Below, piece by piece: positions 61,000-64,000 of a DNA stretch of 64,000 bases. Where the stretch lies: NCBI RefSeq assembly GCF_014641595.1, contig NZ_BMIA01000001.1:2294426-2358425 (forward strand). Reading direction: 5' to 3'. A model generated the notes under the pieces. The model had not been told where the DNA came from, made no database searches, and worked only from the letters and a program-made list of their open reading frames with translations. This DNA comes from Dyadobacter endophyticus. Its GTDB lineage: Bacteria > Bacteroidota > Bacteroidia > Cytophagales > Spirosomataceae. The position numbers and the translations under genes are program-made. Each line of letters begins with the position of its first letter. Position 1 is the first letter of the stretch.

Positions 61000-62499
61000 A
61001 TGGAAAATCCATTACAAATCGAGAATCACACCTTCAAAGAAGCCATCATCCGGAAACGTCAGCCTACCAGGCCGCGCATCGGGGTATTTGGGGTGGGATA
61101 TTTCAAATATTGGAGCCAGTTCGACGGCCTGCTCGACGATATGCTCTGCAAACAAGCCGTTTTCATCGAAAAAATAGAACAAATGGCGCATGCCGAGCTG
61201 ATCGATTTCGGGCTGATCGACAATGTCCAGAAAGCCTATGATTTGGTACCCAAACTCAATGCGGCTAATCTGGACCTGATTTTCTGCGACATGCTTACGT
61301 ATGCGACTTCCAACACTTTCGGGACTATCATCCGCAATCTCAACGTACCGATCGTGCTCGTGGCCCTGCAACCCGACCATGCGATGGATTATACCCGCGC
61401 ATCGACCTACATGCAACTTTATAACGACGACATTTGCTCCCTGCCCGAGTTTGCGGGCGTGGCCGCGCGTATGGGCAAAAAAGTGCCGGAGATGATCATC
61501 GGAACGCTTCATGACGACCCGCAGGCCGATGCGGAAATAGCGGAATACTGCCGAATCGCCGCCGTGCTGCACGATGTGCGGACGTCGCGGATCGGGCATA
61601 TCGGCCATCCGATCGAAGCTATGCTGGATATGCATTCAGATTCGACCATGTTTACCGCGCATTTCGGTGCGCATATCGTGCAATGCGAGGCGCACGAGAT
61701 CGTGACGCATTACCAGCACGCCGACCCCGCCGATATCGAAAACATGAAGGAGCGCATTCTCGACTTTTTCGACACGCCCGAGCCGGTTTCCGACCCTATC
61801 TCGGAAAAGCTCCGCGACAGCGACCTGGAAACGGCCGCCAGGGTGACAGTGGCATTGGAAAAGTTCGTGGAAGCGAAGCAGCTCGATGGCCTGGCCTACT
61901 ACTACGAAGGGCCCGACAATAGCGAAACCCGCACTGTCATGTCCAATCTCATTGTCGGAAATTCGCTGCTTACCGGCGCGGGTTTCCCGATGTGCGGAGA
62001 ATCCGACCTGAAAACCTGTTTTGCGATGCTGATCATGGAACGTTTAGGTATAGGCGGCAGCTTCGCGGAGTTCCACCCGGTCGATTTCAAGGAAGGTTTT
62101 GTACTTGTTGGCCACGACGGCCCGCATAATGTGGCCATAGCGGAAGGAAAACCGGTTTTACGCAGCCTCACGAAATACCACGGCAAACCTGGTTTTGGTG
62201 CGGGTGTAGAGTTCAAGATCAAGGAAGGGCCTATCACGATGCTGAGCATTAATTCTACTTTCGATGGAAAATTTAAATTTGTAATCGCTGAGGGTCAGTC
62301 GGTTGAGGGCTCTATTCCGCCAACCGGCAACACCAACACGAGGGGCTTCTTCAAACCCGACGTACGCACTTTCCTTCAACGCTGGATGAAGGAAGGCCCT
62401 ACTCACCACTTTGCATTGGGCGTAGGACACCATGCAAGCGCTATTGCTAAAATAGCCGGATACCTCAACCTCGACGCCGTCATCATCCGCGAAGACTAG
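61000..62499 (+). CDS. L-arabinose/L-fucose isomerase family protein
   Basis: 499 residues, the size of an L-arabinose isomerase. Features include IGVFGVGYFKYWSQFDGL at the N-terminus, LIFCDMLTYATSNTFG and the conserved FAEFHPVDFKEGFVLVGHDGPHNVAIAEGKP in the C-terminal half, and a final GVGHHASAIAKIAGYLN. These are fucose/arabinose isomerase-fold signatures; Glu and His residues there would bind the metal. Sequence differs from classic AraA, so the substrate (arabinose or another aldose) is open. Linked by a common operator element to the MFS transporter and followed by a new SusC gene. Confidence 0.85.
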   Translation: MENPLQIENHTFKEAIIRKRQPTRPRIGVFGVGYFKYWSQFDGLLDDMLCKQAVFIEKIEQMAHAELIDFGLIDNVQKAYDLVPKLNAANLDLIFCDMLTYATSNTFGTIIRNLNVPIVLVALQPDHAMDYTRASTYMQLYNDDICSLPEFAGVAARMGKKVPEMIIGTLHDDPQADAEIAEYCRIAAVLHDVRTSRIGHIGHPIEAMLDMHSDSTMFTAHFGAHIVQCEAHEIVTHYQHADPADIENMKERILDFFDTPEPVSDPISEKLRDSDLETAARVTVALEKFVEAKQLDGLAYYYEGPDNSETRTVMSNLIVGNSLLTGAGFPMCGESDLKTCFAMLIMERLGIGGSFAEFHPVDFKEGFVLVGHDGPHNVAIAEGKPVLRSLTKYHGKPGFGAGVEFKIKEGPITMLSINSTFDGKFKFVIAEGQSVEGSIPPTGNTNTRGFFKPDVRTFLQRWMKEGPTHHFALGVGHHASAIAKIAGYLNLDAVIIRED

Positions 62500-62603
62500 C
62501 AACAACATACCCCAGGTCCGCTCTTTCAAGCAGCATTATGTGCTGAATTTCAAGCATTTCTTGCCTTTATCAAACCCGAGTTTAATCCTCAAAATTGACA
62601 ATT

Positions 62604-64000
62604 ATGAAATGTACCCTATTCCCCGGGCGCTGGCTGTGGGTGGGTGGCCTGTTGTGCCTCCTTCTCAGCGTGGTGCCTGCATTGGCCCAATCCGGCGGCC
62701 GCGTATCCGTCACGGGCCAGATCCTCGGAGACACCGACAAAGCACCGCTTATCGGTGCGACGATTACCGAGAAAGGCACTAACAATGGCGCCGTTTCGGA
62801 CGTAGAAGGTAACTTCAAGCTTTCGGTAGCCTCCGGAGCCAGTATCGTTGTGAGCTTTATCGGCTATGTTCCGCAGGAAATACAGGTTGGCAGCCGCACC
62901 GTCATCGATGTGATGCTCGCTGCCGACCAGCATCAGTTACAGGATGTGGTGGTGGTCGGCTACGGCACACAGCGCAAGAAAGACCTCACTGGTTCCATTG
63001 CCAAAATTTCCGGCGAGCAATTCATTCAGCCGTCGACCGGCAGCTTCGATCAGATGCTGCAAGGCAAGGCGCCGGGTGTGCAGGTAACTCAAACCACCGG
63101 CGCCCCAGGCGGTAATGTCAATATCCTCATCCGGGGTGTGAGCTCTATTACCGGCGGGAATCAGCCATTGTACGTGATTGACGGCTTCGCGATAGGTTCG
63201 GGTGGGGGAGGTTCGGATATGCGCAACTATGGTGGAAACAACTTTTCGTCTGCCGGGATGGCATCCAATACCGGCAACCGCGTGAACCCGCTGGCCTCTA
63301 TCAACCCCTCTGACATTGAGTCCATTGAAATCCTGAAAGACGCTTCCGCCACGGCTATTTACGGTTCGCGCGGAGCAAATGGGGTGGTGATTGTAACCAC
63401 CAAAAGGGGCGCTTACGGCAAATCGCAGATCAGTGTGGACGCATCCTACGGTTTCCAGGAAGTGGCGCACAAGCTCAAAATGCTGAATGCCAGGCAATAC
63501 GCCGACTACGTGGTCGATGGACGCGACAATGCATGGGTGTATGCAGGAGGAAAAGCGACGGACCCCAACGAGCTGCGGTCCGTCAACACGCGGGTAAGGC
63601 CCGATTTCAGGAACCCGGAGTCCCTTACTACCGATACCGACTGGCAGGATGTGTTGTTCAGAACAGCGCCAGTAAGGAATTTGCAGCTATCGTCCACCGG
63701 CGGAACTGAAAAGGCCAGATACTTCATTTCCGGAGGTTATTTCTCGCAAGAGGGCGTCATTATCAATTCTGATTACACCCGTTTCAACCTGCGGGTAAAC
63801 CTCGATGCGCAGATCACCAAGCGCATTAAAATCGGAACTTCTACATTCGGTTCGTACGGTTATGGCCGGTTTGTGAATACCGAATCGCATTACGGTGCGG
63901 GAGGGCTTTTGGCGAACGTACTGGCCGCCTCGCCTACCATTCCGGTTTACGATGCCAACGGAGGTTACTATTTCAACCAGAACGACGTCAATGACGGCCT
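62604..64000 (+). CDS. SusC/RagA family TonB-linked transporter, N-terminal part
   Basis: The gene leaves the window at the right edge; about 465 residues are visible. From the ATG at 62604 a signal peptide (LWVGGLLCLLLSVVPALAQ) is followed by the carboxypeptidase-like domain (VTGQILGDTDKAPLIGATITEKGT), the plug (LQDVVVVGYGTQRKKDLTGSI; SIEILKDASATAIYGSRGANGVVIV) and the first barrel strands. No STN domain. It probably belongs with the isomerase, MFS and GH43 genes upstream as a pentose-type PUL. Confidence 0.92.
   Translation, partial: MKCTLFPGRWLWVGGLLCLLLSVVPALAQSGGRVSVTGQILGDTDKAPLIGATITEKGTNNGAVSDVEGNFKLSVASGASIVVSFIGYVPQEIQVGSRTVIDVMLAADQHQLQDVVVVGYGTQRKKDLTGSIAKISGEQFIQPSTGSFDQMLQGKAPGVQVTQTTGAPGGNVNILIRGVSSITGGNQPLYVIDGFAIGSGGGGSDMRNYGGNNFSSAGMASNTGNRVNPLASINPSDIESIEILKDASATAIYGSRGANGVVIVTTKRGAYGKSQISVDASYGFQEVAHKLKMLNARQYADYVVDGRDNAWVYAGGKATDPNELRSVNTRVRPDFRNPESLTTDTDWQDVLFRTAPVRNLQLSSTGGTEKARYFISGGYFSQEGVIINSDYTRFNLRVNLDAQITKRIKIGTSTFGSYGYGRFVNTESHYGAGGLLANVLAASPTIPVYDANGGYYFNQNDVNDG

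Overview
The window looks like a carbohydrate-foraging region from a chromosome of the phylum Bacteroidota, most likely a soil- or plant-associated Cytophagales of the Dyadobacter/Spirosomataceae type. Support: five SusC-type TonB receptors (two cut by the window edges) and three complete SusD partners, FecR/ECF-sigma pairs, a hybrid two-component regulator with a Reg_prop sensor, and several promoters that match the Bacteroidota form TTTG-N19-21-TAnnTTTG. Genus assignment is inference. I see no rRNA, tRNA, CRISPR array, transposase or prophage gene.

Layout. (1) 1-2608, minus strand: ECF sigma factor, FecR anti-sigma factor and the start of an STN-type SusC receptor. (2) 2808-4937, minus: a secreted DinB-like protein and a GT-C-like membrane protein. 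(3) 5192-16212, minus: HTCS regulator, SusC, SusD and a GH30 glycosidase, a compact polysaccharide utilisation locus (PUL). (4) 16288-21835, minus: a large heme-binding CxxCH/HEAT-repeat dehydrogenase and a parallel beta-helix protein with a PDZ domain. (5) 22040-26662: a lone membrane protein, then a minus-strand cassette of two flavoprotein oxidases and a beta-barrel protein of unknown function. (6) 26974-38926: a sialic acid PUL with FadR-type GntR regulator, SusC, SusD, sialidase, N-acetylneuraminate lyase and a kelch epimerase fused to a sodium symporter, with a convergent Tat-exported oxidoreductase carrying two in-frame arrays of one 15-bp repeat. (7) 39269-49662, plus: a pectin-type PUL with ECF sigma, FecR, STN-SusC, SusD, GH28 and GH43. 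(8) 49691-54512, minus: a Reg_prop/GAF/LytS-type sensor with its LytTR response regulator, and a DUF3592-like protein. (9) 54815-58412: DKNYY-repeat protein, ankyrin protein, small exported protein and an MFS transporter. (10) 58493-64000: divergent GH43, MFS sugar transporter, arabinose/fucose isomerase-like enzyme and the start of another SusC receptor.

Four modes of PUL control lie side by side: hybrid two-component, ECF sigma/FecR relay, GntR repressor and LytTR phosphorelay. SusC/SusD pairs take glycans through the outer membrane, secreted GH30, GH33, GH28 and GH43 enzymes cut them, and the symporter, MFS carriers, lyase and isomerase handle the released sugars.

The most useful non-coding signals are: a hairpin that buries the start codon of the first ECF sigma gene; a matched pair of palindromes that tie the GntR regulator to its own promoter and to the sialic acid PUL; terminator-like hairpins between susD and the first enzyme in two PULs; polypurine/polypyrimidine arrays next to both sigma/anti-sigma pairs; and a 16-bp operator-like element shared by the MFS and isomerase genes at the right end. 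I found no clear, wholly new multi-gene system; the oxidase/beta-barrel cassette at 22810-26662 is the best candidate for undescribed biochemistry.
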